DNA of 64,000 nucleotides from the NCBI GenBank assembly GCA_013368325.1, contig JAACJK010000113.1:124001-188000 (forward strand), written 5' to 3'. The position numbers and the translations under genes are program-made. This document shows positions 37,228 through 48,690 of the stretch, in pieces. Each line of letters starts with the position of its first letter. Position 1 is the first letter of the stretch. The notes beneath the pieces were generated by a model. That model made no database searches. It saw only the letters and a program-made list of their open reading frames with translations, and was not told the DNA's origin. Source of the DNA: Ephemerocybe angulata. Lineage: Eukaryota; Basidiomycota; Agaricomycetes; Agaricales; Psathyrellaceae.

Positions 37228-40200
37228 ATGTCCCGCTTGACCCGCTCCTCAGCGCGCAGAGGCGTCTCGCCCAACTCGTCTTCGGGCACACCCACGACGA
37301 ATGCGTCGCCCATATTCAGTGCCAGAACCTCTATCAAGGCAGAGTCTGAAACGCCCGTAACGTCCGACGGCGAAGACCCCCTGCTCAAAAGCACAATCAC
37401 CATTGCAAAGTTGTCGACGACCAAGAAGACCGTCGCATCAAGAGCAGTGAAGCGCAAGCTGCAGAGTGAGGAGCTGGATGACGAAGACGTCGAGAACACC
37501 GTTGAAATCGTGTCAATATCTACGCGAGCCTCCAAGCGCCGCGTATCAACGAACCGAGCGTATATTGAAGTCCCCGTAAAGGTGAATAAGCCTTTGAGAT
37601 GCCCCGCACCCCCGGAAGAGGCTAAGTACCAGTCTTTGCAGACGCCTACGCCCAGCCGCTCTACGTCCGCGGCCGCGAGCGCCCCCGCTGCCAAGGGCAA
37701 GGGGAAGGCCAAAGCGCCTCGCACACCTACCCCAGAGCCCGAGTTCAATGAAGACGACGATGAAGACAAAGCCTCAATCGAAGAGAGCGACGTCAGCGGT
37801 TCCGAGTTCGAAGGGTCCGACGACTCTGAGGCAGACGACGAAGACTTTGACGACGACTCTGAAGCCGAAGAGGTCATGCTCACCGCGGCCATCCAAGAGT
37901 CGCTCAAGAGCGCTTCTGCCAGCACAAAGAACGGAGAGGGCTCGTCGTCGTCCGCAGCATCCCCGACACGTCGATCGGCTGCCGCCCTGCGTGCGGCCGC
38001 GGCGGAGCGCAGGATCGCTCGCCAGCAGGGACTTGAGGTTTCCTTTGACGTAGACGACTCGCAGATGGAGGTGGACGATGACGAATCCCTTCCTGAGCTC
38101 AACGGCGATGAGGAGTCCGCGCTTTCGTCTTCTGACGACGAGCCTCTTGCTAGCCCGAAGGGCAAGGGGAAAGCAAAGGCGAAGGGCAAGCAGCCCGCGA
38201 AGAAAGTCACCTCCACGCCAAAGGTGATGACGATGGCCCAACTTCGGAAGGCGCGGAGAGAGGAGAACGCGCTGAAGAAGGACTCGAAGAAAATGAAGAA
38301 ACAGGAAGAGAGAAAGCTGGCTTTGGAGCTTGGAAGACCGTTGACACATGTACGCCTTTTCATCACCTTACCATTTCTCCCCCACAGTCTAATTTTCTGT
38401 GACAGGCGGAGAAGACGGGCCTGGCTTTAAGGACGCATCACCCAGAATTGAGAGATATCTGGGGTGACTTGGAAGCTGCCAAGGTCACAACTGCGCCTGA
38501 GAAGGCCGACCAGCCAGAGGGCCTTAAGGTCATCCTCCTGCCTTTCCAGAGAGAGTCTCTGGCCTGGATGAGAAAGCAAGAAAAGTCTATCTGGGGTGGT
38601 GGAATCCTTGCCGATGAGATGGGGTACGCAATCTCGATATACAATAACTGTCTACTTCCTACTCACTTCACATTGTTTTAGAATGGGAAAGACCATCCAG
38701 ATGATCTCTCTCATGTTTTCCGACGGAGCGAAGCCGAATCTTGTCATTGCGTATGTATCCAGATTTCCATCCTGTCCTAAATAAACTTCCACTGATTTGG
38801 GCGTCAAACAGGCCAACTGTCGCTATCATGCAATGGAAGAACGAAATTGCATTGCATACTCACGGAATGAAGGTACTCGTCTGGCACGGATCTTCCAGGG
38901 AGTCGAACAGCAGCGAGTTCTTCAAGTTTGACGTCGTGTTGACCACGTACGCTGTGGTTGAAAGGTGCGTTCACCATGCAAACTACCTTTTGATTAGTTC
39001 TGACTTGCGACCACATCAGCTCGTTCCGCAAGCAGCAGAGTGGTTTCAAGCGAAAAGGAATGATCGTCAAGGAGAAGTCACCACTGCACCAAATCAAATG
39101 GAATCGTGTTATCGTACGTCCAAGCGACCTATCCTTGCCACTGGCGTCTAATTCTCATTTCCCTGCAGCTCGACGAAGCACACAACATTAAGGAGCGGTC
39201 CACCAACACCGCCAAAGCTGCTTTCGAGCTCAAGAGCAACTACCGCTGGTGCCTGTCTGGGACGCCCCTCCAGAACCGCGTAGGCGAGATGTACAGCTTG
39301 ATCCGATTCCTTGGTGGCGACCCCTTCGCATACTACTTCTGCAAGCTATGCGATTGCAAGTCTTTGCACTGGAAGTTCAGCAACAAGAGAACTTGCGACG
39401 ATTGCCACCATAGTCCTATGCAGCACGTACGTTATTACATTCACTGAGGCGTCTTCTGAGAGTTGGAGAGATTGACATGCGAATTTATAGACGTGTTTCT
39501 GGAATAATGAAATCTTGACGCCCATTCAGAAACACGGAATGGGCGGGGGCGGGCCTGGTAAGAACGCGTTCAAGAAATTGCGCGTCCTCCTCGACCAGAT
39601 CATGTTGCGCCGAACCAAGGTGCGTCAAAGCGAACTCTTCACCTACTCACATATCACAGGCGTCTGATGCTGTTAATTTTCCATCCCTCAGTTGGAACGC
39701 GCTGACGATCTCGGGTTGCCACCGCGAACTGTCATCGTTCGACGTGATTATTTCAGTCCGGAAGAGAAAGAGTTGTATCTTTCCTTGTTCTCGGATGCGA
39801 AGCGCCAGTTCAGCACGTATCTCGATCAAGGAACTGTTTTGAACAGTAAGCGCCTATTTTCATACCAAGTATATCTCGAGCTTATGGTGTTGTTTCCAGA
39901 CTACTCCAACATCTTCAGTTTGCTCACACGTATGAGGCAGATGGCGTGCCATCCAGACTTGGTCATTCGGAGCAAGGCCAACGCCAGCACTTTCGTGCCG
40001 GACGAGGCGGGCGAAGCCACTGTCTGCCGGTTGTGTAACGAATTCGCTGAGGATGCGATCCAGTCAAAGTGCCATCATGTCTTTGACAGGGAGTGTATTA
40101 AGCAGTATCTTGAGGCATCGCTGGAAAACACTGTACGTACCTCATTCACATCCTACCGGCCCTTGTACTCATGTTTCTCTGCAGCAACCCGACTGTCCAG

Positions 40201-41011
40201 TCTGCCATCTCCCACTCACAATCGATCTTGAAGCTCCTGCACTTGAGATCGAGCAAACCACCGCCACCGCACGCCAGGGCATCCTTGGGCGGCTGAATCT
40301 CGACACATGGCGCTCCTCGTCCAAGATTGAGGCGCTCGTTGAGGAGCTCAGCAACCTCCGGCTCAAGGACGCGACGACGAAGAGCATCGTGTTCAGCCAG
40401 TTCGTCAACTTCCTGGACCTAATTGCGTTTAGGCTGCAGAAGGCAGGCTTTACGGTGTGTAGGCTCGAGGGAACGATGAGTCCGCAGGCGAGGGATGCTA
40501 CGATCAAACATTTCAGTGCGTGGCTTTTCACTTCGTTAGAGTTTGGGTCGTGGCTGATGTGGGTCTGTGTGTTTAGTGAATAATGTGGAGGTCACGGTGT
40601 TCCTTGTTAGTTTGAAAGCTGGAGGTGTGGCTTTGAACTTGACGGAGGCCTCGAGGGTATACCTTATGGATTCCTGGTGGAACCCAGCAGTCGAGTTCCG
40701 TACGTACCCTCACCTTTCTCAATCGAATCTTAATCTCATTTCATTTCAGAGGCGATGGACCGTATCCATCGACTTGGTCAGCGCCGTCCCGTCGAGGCTA
40801 TCAAGCTAGTTGTGGAGGACAGCATTGAGAGCCGTATTGTCCAGCTGCAGGAGAAGAAGAGCGCGATGATCGACGCAACGTTGTCGACGGATGATTCTGC
40901 CATGGGTCGATTGACACCCGAAGATGTACGTCGTTTGATTCCGTATCGACCGGAGTGGTGTTCTGACTTCCGCCTCCCACTTCTAGCTCGGCTTCTTGTT
41001 CAGACTCTAAC
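37228..41011 (+). CDS. RAD16: Rad16: SNF2-family ATPase with RING finger (nucleotide excision repair)
   Basis: Thirteen exons (37228-38349, 38406-38623, 38682-38750, 38812-38964, 39020-39113, 39169-39426, 39491-39619, 39692-39845, 39900-40132, 40185-40515, 40577-40699, 40750-40925, 40988-41011) give 1027 residues. The first ~370 are Ser/Lys-rich with acidic runs. The helicase core shows ADEMGMGKTIQ (motif I, built across an intron), LDEAHNIK (DEAH box), SGTPLQNR, and [10 protein letters not shown] (motif VI). Between the lobes are a CxxC zinc knuckle region (CKLCDC...CDDCHH) and a C3HC4 RING (CRLC...CHHVFDREC...CPVC). In yeast Rad16 acts with Rad7 in global-genome repair and ubiquitinates targets. 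Nothing is missing. The upstream ATG at 37042 is in frame but 5' UTR-like. Confidence 0.95.
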
Positions 41012-41426
41012 CGAGGATATCCTTACTATACTTATCTTTAGTTTTTATTCTAGTCCATGCACGCTTTTTTGTAGTAGTGCTTTCTTATACCCTTGTACAT
41101 TGCGATCTAAATGCTATTGTGGAGCCCTCAGCGGCCAATGTCGCTGCGATGATATGCTGCAGTCTGCTGTTCGTCTCTGCTACCCCATATTACCGTTCAT
41201 CTTGCCTTCCGAAGACAACCGGCCAAGAACCTTGAACAAGTGCCCGAGCCAATAAAAGCATGCAGAATTGAGGTTAAGCGCCTTGCATGTGATTATCGCG
41301 TGTCGCAACTCCGTTGATGGTGCCCCAGAGTACATCCGGTTAGGGGTTCTCGCAGGCCATGTACTCTAGTATGCTCGAACGCGATCTCACCCCGCTTTCA
41401 CATTGACCATCACCTTCTACCCCGCC
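41012..41426. other. Intergenic region, 415 nt
   Basis: Holds the RAD16 3' UTR (T-rich after 41036) and the promoter of the following gene. No other feature is visible. Confidence 0.5.
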
Positions 41427-43396
41427 ATGTCCAAAGTTCTGAAACAGTATACCGTCGAGGAGGTTGCCCAGGTGCGTTGCGGCTCTGCCATGCCGTCGTT
41501 TTGAAGCCGCAGACTGACGTTCCGTCCGTCCCGACAGCACAACAAGGAAGACGACGTTGTACGTTGTTGTTTCCCCCGCTCGGATGAAAGCTAGCTAGTT
41601 GCTCACCGAGTTTCCAGTGGGTTATCATCGACGCCAAAGTCTACGACCTCACCAAATTCGCCAACCTCCACCCGGGCGGACCCAACGTCCTCTTCGCCGC
41701 CTCCATCGGTACATTCCCTCTCTCCCCCTCTCCCCACACCACTAACCCTCCCTCTCCCTCCAGCCGGGCAAGATGCCACGCAGGCGTTTTTCGGTCTACA
41801 CAAGCACGAGGTGCTCCTCCGCCCGCAGTACCAGCGCCTGCAGGTCGGCACCGTCGCAGGGCAAACGGAGAAAATCAAGCCCCCCGTCCCCGGCGCGCTG
41901 AGCAAGGTGCCTTATGCCGAGCCGTCGTGGCTCTCGCAGGGATACCACAGCCCGTACTACACGGAGAACCACCGCAAGTTCCAGACCGCCGTACGCAAGT
42001 TCTTCGAGACGGAGGTCGCGCCTGAGGCTGCGAAATGTGAAGACAGTGGGAAGAGGATCCCACAGAGCGTCGTAGACAAGATGGCGTACGTCCACCCACC
42101 CCTCCATCTTCTCATCCTACTCTATTATCATGTACTGACATGCCACCCGCCTGGACAGAGAAGCGAACATCATTGCGATGCGGCTGGGACCAGGAAAGCA
42201 CCTACAGGGGCGCACACTTATGGGCGGGATCGTCAAGCCCGAAGAGTTTGACTACTTCTACGAAGGCATCGTACACGCTGAGCTCGCGCGCGTCTCGAGC
42301 CGTGCTGTAGTCGACGGCCTCCTCGCGGGGCTCGTCATCGGCCTTCCCCCCGTGCTCAACTACGGCTCGAAGGAGCTGCAGGCGCAGGTCGTCGACGAGA
42401 CCTTTGCAGGACGCAAGTATGTCGCGCTCGCGATCACGGAGGCCTTTGCGGGCAGCGATGTTGGTGGCTTGCAGACGACCGCTGTGCGGGAGGGCGATGA
42501 GTGGGTTATCACTGGCACGAAGAAGTGGATCACGAACGGCACGTTTGCGGATTACTTCACGACGGGGTGTAAGACGGAGAATGGGTTCACGGTTATTCTT
42601 ATTCCGAGGGGAGAGGGCGTGTCAACGAAGCAGATCAAGACGGCGTACTCGAGCGTGGCGGGGACGGCCTATGTCACGTTCGACAAGGTTAGGGTGCCGG
42701 TGGGCAACACCCTTGGGCCAGTGGGCAAGGGCATGTCGGTGATTCTGAGCAACTTTAACCATGAGCGGTGGATGGTGTGCTGCACCTCTGTGTCAACGCA
42801 GAGGTTGGTTGTTGAGGAGTGTCTCAAGTGAGTCCAAACCTTGTCAGATAGATTTAACTTGAGCTCATTTGCTTTGCAGGTGGGCGACTCAGCGTATCGT
42901 ATTCGGCAAGCCGCTCACCAACCTCGCCGTCATTCGGTCAAAACTTGCCTTCATGATTTCGCGGGTGGAGACTAGCCAAAACTGGCTCGAGAATGTCACA
43001 TACCAGATGTGCAACATGAACTACGCCGAGCAGTCAGATAAGCTGGCTGGTCCTATTGGTCTTTTGAAGCAGTAAGCCTCTGTTTTTTACAGGCGCGTTT
43101 AACTCTCAGCTGACCATTTTGCCTTACCTTTCAGACACATCTCAAGGAGTGGGCGGGAAACCGCTGAAGGTACGCATTTTCAATCAGTTATGTAGTCAAG
43201 TGACTCACTCTCCATTCTAGACTCGACACAGATCTTTGGCGGTCGCGCTCTCACCGTCACCGGCATGGGCAAGTTCATCGAGAACTTCCATCGCACTTCC
43301 GGGTTCGATGCCATCCTCGCTGGAGCGGAAGACGTGCTCAGCGACCTTGGCGTCCGGCAGGCGCTCAAGAAGATGCCTGCAGATACGAGGTTGTAG
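41427..43396 (+). CDS. Cytochrome b5 - acyl-CoA dehydrogenase fusion
   Basis: Eight exons (41427-41471, 41539-41559, 41618-41708, 41764-42085, 42159-42827, 42880-43071, 43135-43169, 43221-43396) give 516 residues; exon 2 has only 21 nt. Residues 1-~85 are a cytochrome b5 heme domain ([34 protein letters not shown], and the second heme His in FFGLHKHEV). The rest is acyl-CoA dehydrogenase: ITEAFAGSDVGGLQTTA (FAD/substrate loop), TGTKKWITNGTFADYF, and C-terminal QIFGGRALTVTG. It should oxidise an acyl-CoA, perhaps passing electrons through the heme; the substrate is unknown. No peroxisomal or mitochondrial signal is obvious. Such fusions occur in fungi, but their physiology is poorly defined. 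Confidence 0.92.
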
Positions 43397-43670
43397 GCAG
43401 TAAAGGAGAACTTCTTTTGCTCCGTCCTTGCATAGCTACTGGGCACGACTTGTTATTCATCTCATTTACGTAGGCTATCAGAATCGAAGCAATGGTGCTT
43501 CGAAAGCCGGCGCTTAGTATCGAGCGCTATAAATCGAATCAATGTGAATAGCCAGGGCGGAACAAAGGCATAAAGTGTATATCGTGGAAGTATAGATTCA
43601 AGCAAGGAAGCAATCAGGTCCGTCCATCAGAGGCCCGAGGTCCTCATCCACAACCAAAACCCCGTCGCGA

Positions 43671-44578
43671 TCAAAGCAACAACACCCCCATAGCTGTCGC
43701 AACGAGCGGTAACACCCACCCCACAAGTGCCCCCATCTCCATCCTCAAGCCCACAGCGCCCGAGCCCGCCCCGCCTGTGGAGGAACTCTGGCCGGCTGTT
43801 GTCGCGGTGGTCGTAGGGATCGAGGTTACAGTGCTCTGCGAGATCGTCGAGGACGGGGGGACGCTTGTGATTGTGGTCTGCACGGGGGGCGTGGTGCTGG
43901 AGGAGGAGGAGGGGATGGGGAGGATGGTCACGGTGGAAGAGCTGGAGGTGCTGGTGCCGTTTGTGGAGGGGCGCGGGGCGGGTGGGAAGGTTGGTTCTGC
44001 TACTGGGAGGCCGAGGGCGGTGCAGCGCTCGGAGAGGACTGTATGGTAGGTGTCAAGAGATGAGTATCATGGTCGGTTTGCATGGGAGGATGCGGAGGGT
44101 GATGTGGGATTTTGGTAGAGAGATCGATGGCTAGTAAGTATGTGGAGTCCTCGATGTAAGCTGAAGATGGGGTAGACGCACCGTGCAAAGCGTTCTGTCC
44201 AGTATCGTAGTTCCGGACACCAGCTGCGTTTGCGACGCACACGTAGCAGTCCACATATCCCTCGGTAAACTTCGTTGTGCAGCAGTTCTTCGGGGGGCAG
44301 TTCTGATCATGAAAGGAAGGAATTTCGGGGCGACAAGAGTCAGTTAATTGTATCTAATCAACCGACCTCGGAGAGGACCGACTCACGTTCGTGAGCTCAG
44401 CATTCACGGGTGTGCAGCTGGGCAAGCAGGCGGGTGGGACCTGGTCCGCCCCAGTCGCCTGGCGCGCATGGAGGAGGGCATTCTCACCCCGCGCGTAGAG
44501 GTTCGGAGACGTCCAGGCTGCTTGAGCGGCGCCTGCTGCGACGAGCAAGGTCGCGGTAGAGATCATGGTCGACTTCAT
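43671..44578 (-). CDS. Secreted cysteine-rich protein with GPI-type tail (paralog A)
   Basis: Three exons (44578-44387, 44302-44182, 44038-43671) give 226 residues. A clear signal peptide (MKSTMISTATLLVAAGAAQA) is followed by a cysteine domain: CLPSC, NCPPKNCC, DCYVC and a last Cys in SERCTALG. A long Ser/Thr/Pro-rich stretch, probably O-glycosylated, and a hydrophobic C-terminus (GWVLPLVATAMGVLLL) suggest GPI anchoring at the cell wall or membrane. The CxxxC start recalls CFEM domains, but the spacing does not clearly fit. It aligns with the neighbouring gene at 45330-46315, so the pair is a tandem duplication. Function unknown. Confidence 0.82.
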
Positions 44579-45329
44579 TTCTGATACTTTTCTTTGAGGG
44601 CGTTCCGGAGTTGTCGTGGCAGGGGTGACGTCGTCTTTGTCGTTGTGGTCGAATTATTAGCAGCCGTCAGATGCTATGAGTATGGCGCTAGCAGGTATTA
44701 AGTGTGGACGAGTCGTAGGGGAAAACAGAGGGGAGACGGAGGACAGCAGTGTCGACGGAGATCATAGGCCTTGTACTTGCACGCCTTATATACGGGCGTA
44801 CTGCCTCGCGCTCACGCCCCCCGGCGCTTGCGGTGTTGGCCATATGGCCCACCGGCGCTTTTAGTGCCAAAGTTAGGGGCTATCGCGCCACCACACACGA
44901 TGGCCTACTGTCTTCCATCCGTTCTCTGTCAAGATCGAGTCGAGATGAGGAGCGGGGCACATGGGTGGGCGTGGGCGGTTGGCTGTAGATAGGTACGGTG
45001 TGCTCCAACTTACTTACTTCAGCGATAAGAAGTGGCATGTCATGTGTACGAGCCTTTCGCGTGCACAACCTTCTCTGGTATGCAGCATGTGCCTCTTTCG
45101 TTTCAATACACCAAGCCCACTGCAACTTGGGACCCGATAGTGCGTTAGAATTCTGACAGCCAACAGCTCCGTATATATAGATAAGGGTACATAAATGATA
45201 TACATAGTCGGAAGTATCAGAAGAAAGAAGAAAGTTTTAACTTAGGTTTACTAGTTTTACTCGTTCAACAAGCAGCCTACTCTAGCACGCTAAGCCTTAT
45301 ACGCCCTTCCATTACCAGTGCGCACGCAA
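44579..45329. other. Intergenic region between the two secreted-protein genes
   Basis: Contains the promoter of the downstream (-) paralog A and the 3' UTR of paralog B. No other gene is supported. Confidence 0.5.
44785..44793 (-). promoter_or_regulatory. Probable TATA box of paralog A
   Basis: Reads GTATATAAGG on the minus strand, about 210 nt upstream of the ATG at 44578. This would give a transcription start near 44755 and a leader of ~180 nt. Confidence 0.45.
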
Positions 45330-46315
45330 TTATATCCCAAAGAAAAAATCTAAGCTCCAGAGTAGAACCATAGCGCACCCTAACCTCCTACTAGTGAAAG
45401 CGCCCATTACCCCATTTTCTAGTCTCTTACCCTCCGATGCCCTTGCCCGTCGATCAGAATTGAGCTCAGGATTGAGAATCACCCCTCCACTGATTGTTGA
45501 GGTGGGGTCAGACGGCGCCGGCGCTTCGATAGTTTGAGGTCGTGAGGTCAAAGGCGCTGTACTCTTCGTCGAGGATGAGATTCCCTCAATCTTCGTCAGT
45601 CCATCGTCTAGCAAGATGCCAATTGCAGCCGCAGGAATGTCATGAGAACCTGGCCTGTGGGCCTTGCCACTAGTTGTAGAACTGGATTCCGCTGAGTCTA
45701 AATTTGTTGTCGCTAGCGGTGCAGTATTCCGCTTCGAAGGGGCTGGCGCCGGCGGTGTCATCTCTGGGAGGTAGAAAAAGATGACAGGTTTCCCGGCGGC
45801 TTTGCACTTGGCCACGATTGCTTCAGAACGCAGGACAGCATATGTTAGGAAGACGCCTGATAGCTGCCCATATAATGAATATTCTCACCATTCAAGGAGC
45901 TTTGGGCTTCAGGATTGAGCTCCGTACCCTCTGTGACGCGCTTGCATTCGAGAAATTCCTTTAAGAAGGTGCTGGTGCAGCATTTCTTGACTGGGCAGTT
46001 CTGGAGGCAAAGGCGCCGGGGTGAGCACAGAGTGCGGTTACTTGGGTCATAGTGCCTCGAATTCATGCTTACCTCGAGCAGAGCAGCGTTCAAAAAGTCA
46101 CATTGTCTTGACCATGTTGGAGGGACATCCTGGACGTCGAGTTCATGGCAAGGTAGCACGAATTGTGGTGCGGTCGGGAAATGGCTGGTTGTCAACTTCA
46201 AGTACGAGTTCCCTGGACCCAGATGACGGGTCGCGAAGCCTGAGGGTATTATAAACGGAGAGAGGGTGAAAATAAGGGTGAGAGTGAATTCTCCGAGTCG
46301 TCGGAGCATCTGCAT
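45330..46315 (-). CDS. Secreted cysteine-rich protein with GPI-type tail (paralog B)
   Basis: Three exons (46315-46073, 46000-45889, 45820-45330) give 281 residues. Signal peptide: MQMLRRLGEFTLTLIFTLSP with a following hydrophobic run. The cysteine domain aligns with paralog A (VPPTWSRQC, NCPVKKCCTSTF, LEC, AKCKAAG) but lacks two of its cysteines: the first of CxxxC and the second of CxxC. A Ser/Thr/Pro stretch and hydrophobic end (CAMVLLWSLDFFFGI) suggest a GPI anchor, though this tail is less typical. The first intron (72 nt) is a multiple of three without a stop, so retention would add 24 residues including two cysteines. The start at 46315 fits the signal peptide. Confidence 0.75.
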
Positions 46316-47284
46316 CGTAGCCCGAACACAGCACGTTAGTCTGCACTGCTAGTGTGGGATCGAGTGGTGAGTATCTTGTCAGAGGGAGATGTTCAGCAAG
46401 ATAGTCGACGGATATTAGTGCGAGGTGGACACGGGAAGACGACACCTTCGAGCGAGTTGGGACGAATATACTTGAACACAGATAAGCCATTGAATTGAAG
46501 GGACTTTGGCTTACTTGATTGTGGGCACCAGACGTTGTTGGAGTACACGAGAGATGTACTTATCGTCATTCCGACGACCATGCTCCGTTGTGCTTCAAAC
46601 ACTTCTCTCCTGCGCTGCTTGTGTTGCCTCTAAATGATGAAGACGTTGTAGTAAATTGAAGGGGGTCCTGGATATCAACTCGATTTGAGGGAGGAAAATG
46701 GCCACCGGGCAATGTACGGTTATCAATCCCATAGCGTGTGGGCGAAGAGAGAGATTGAGTGAGAACAACGACATATATTGCCCTGTGGGCGTCAAAGTAT
46801 ACACTGTGTTGGTGACCCAGATCAGTCCGAAGACACCGCGAGTGCGTCGAAGATCGTTGAGATGGACGTACATCTCAGCGCTAGGATAAATATACCCAGA
46901 ACTGGGGTAGGAATACCCTGGGCATTACAAGGGGTCTGAACCTACCTCTCGGGTTGAGTTCCGTCACGGTAGTCGTCTGTCTTCGACCCTGGGCCATAGA
47001 AAGTATAGCTTCATGTAGTTTTCACGGTAGACGCCTCGAAAACGGACTCGCATTCGTAGAATACCCTCTTGGTAGTTCGTGAAATATCTACGATGGTTCA
47101 GGTCATTTTACAGCGGGCACAAAAGGATGGTAGAAAGATAGGGCTGGTTCGCACGGCGTCCCAGAGCATTGTATAGATATATAGTAGAAATCCTGAGTGG
47201 GTGGCCCGGGAGCTGGGGATAGTGGTGCCCTTGAGGTGATGCAGTGAGTGGCAAGAGAAAAGAAAGGAAAGGGCCGAAACTGGC
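46316..47284. other. Intergenic region, 0.97 kb
   Basis: Between paralog B and the right repeat arm. Should hold the paralog B promoter. Only short frames without domains are present. Confidence 0.4.
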
Positions 47285-47996
47285 TAAGCGAGTTTTGCAC
47301 CCGCGCACCCTGCACGCTTGGACCACGACGACCTCGCCTATTCCCCACAACCACCACTAAACCTATCGTCGACTCCTCTACCTCGAGCATTTCCCTTGGA
47401 AGAAGTGAAAGCGGAGAACCGAGAACGCCTTTCAATGCCGGGACTAAAGAAGCAGGGTAATCGTTGGAGAGCCAAGACGTTGACTCGGGAAGAATAGTGG
47501 GAGGAACGAAGGTCTTGAAGGGCGGGAAGGATGCCTTGAGATGCACGTAGATTGGGGCCATAGGTTGGAGGGCGAGGTTGGTCGGGGCAGTGCGAGAGGA
47601 GAGTCCCAGAGTCCGACGATGTGCTTGTTGTCCTCGAAGCCGCATTCGACGCGTGAGTCCCTTTCTCGACCATTTTCTTCTCAACTACAACCTCGCCTAA
47701 CGCTTTCAGCCTTTATAAAGCACAAGGTGCACAAGATGAAGCTACTAGAACCACACTCAGCCCACAACAAAAGAATTCGAAGTTGCAGTTGAAGAAGGCG
47801 GCCACAACACGAAGCACAGATTCTCCTACGAGCACGCCCAAGTACCAGACCACAAATACAGCTCCTAGAGGAGCAACCCAGCAAGACATTCTCGTGGACG
47901 TCACCGCGGCAAAGACGGGCAACGCAATTCTATGTCCAGCCTGGAAGAAGAGTCGACAGAGCGAAGGGCCCACCTCGAGGCACGTCTCGACGTCCA

Positions 47997-48690
47997 CTAG
48001 GCTGCAGGCTCAACCCGCCCACCCTCATCCCACTTGTCGACGACACCCTCCAGAGTACGAACGCAAGACGACAAATGTCTCGTGAAACCGAATCTGAGAA
48101 CGACAGTGCCCCTTTCCAAGCAAAACTGCCTCCCAACCCAGCAATAGACCGCCTCAACGGGCAGAGCGGCGGCGCTGATATCCACGAAGAGCCCCCAGCG
48201 ACTGGATTTTCTGGAGTTCTTCTCTAGAAGACGGGCGTGGAAGGTCGTCGCAGAGGCTTCGTATGCGTGGCGGAACTCGATCACTTCCACCGTACCTCGA
48301 GTGACCAGGACTGGGTGATCCGCCTCCCCTCAACTTCCTCAACTTGATGAGTGTTTCGAGGGCAGCGCCAGCTTCTTGTCTGAGTCTCTCATTTGTCTTG
48401 CATGTCTCTGTGCCGCCTTCGCAAAGCGCCCGGAACTCTTGAACAGAGGATACCGACACCGACGACTGGTTCTGCTGCACAGCTTCCTCGGGGCTCGGGC
48501 GCCTAAAGCTTGGCAGACCACTAGGATTTCTTGAGGAATACTGGCCCAGGAAAATGAAGAGTCTAGTCCCAAGGCTTGACTCTGGGTCCCTAGGCGACTT
48601 CCTCAGGAAACCGTCCTTCGGGGCAGAAATGGTGTTTCGTTGGATTTCAACCCTTGGGCACTGGGGCTCTGACTGGCCTCATTCATGCCA
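47997..48690 (-). pseudogene. Decaying coding-like sequence in the right arm
   Basis: On this strand a frame stays open for about 175 codons (48684-48154). It contains SSVSVSSVQEFRALCEGG and NERLRQEAGAALETLIKLRK, which resembles a helical protein. The left arm (20083-20472, + strand) shares these peptides, with 3 and 6 nt indels in the shared stretch but 1 nt indels outside it. A second overlapping frame (48290-47997) and frames on the other strand are conserved too. The simplest reading is the remnant of a duplicated gene that has drifted differently in the two arms. No family is recognised. Confidence 0.3.

Noticed and set aside
43871..44134. Val/Gly/Trp-rich forward frames over the GPI-protein gene
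   Set aside because: They are antisense shadows of the Ser/Thr/Pro-rich stalk on the other strand.
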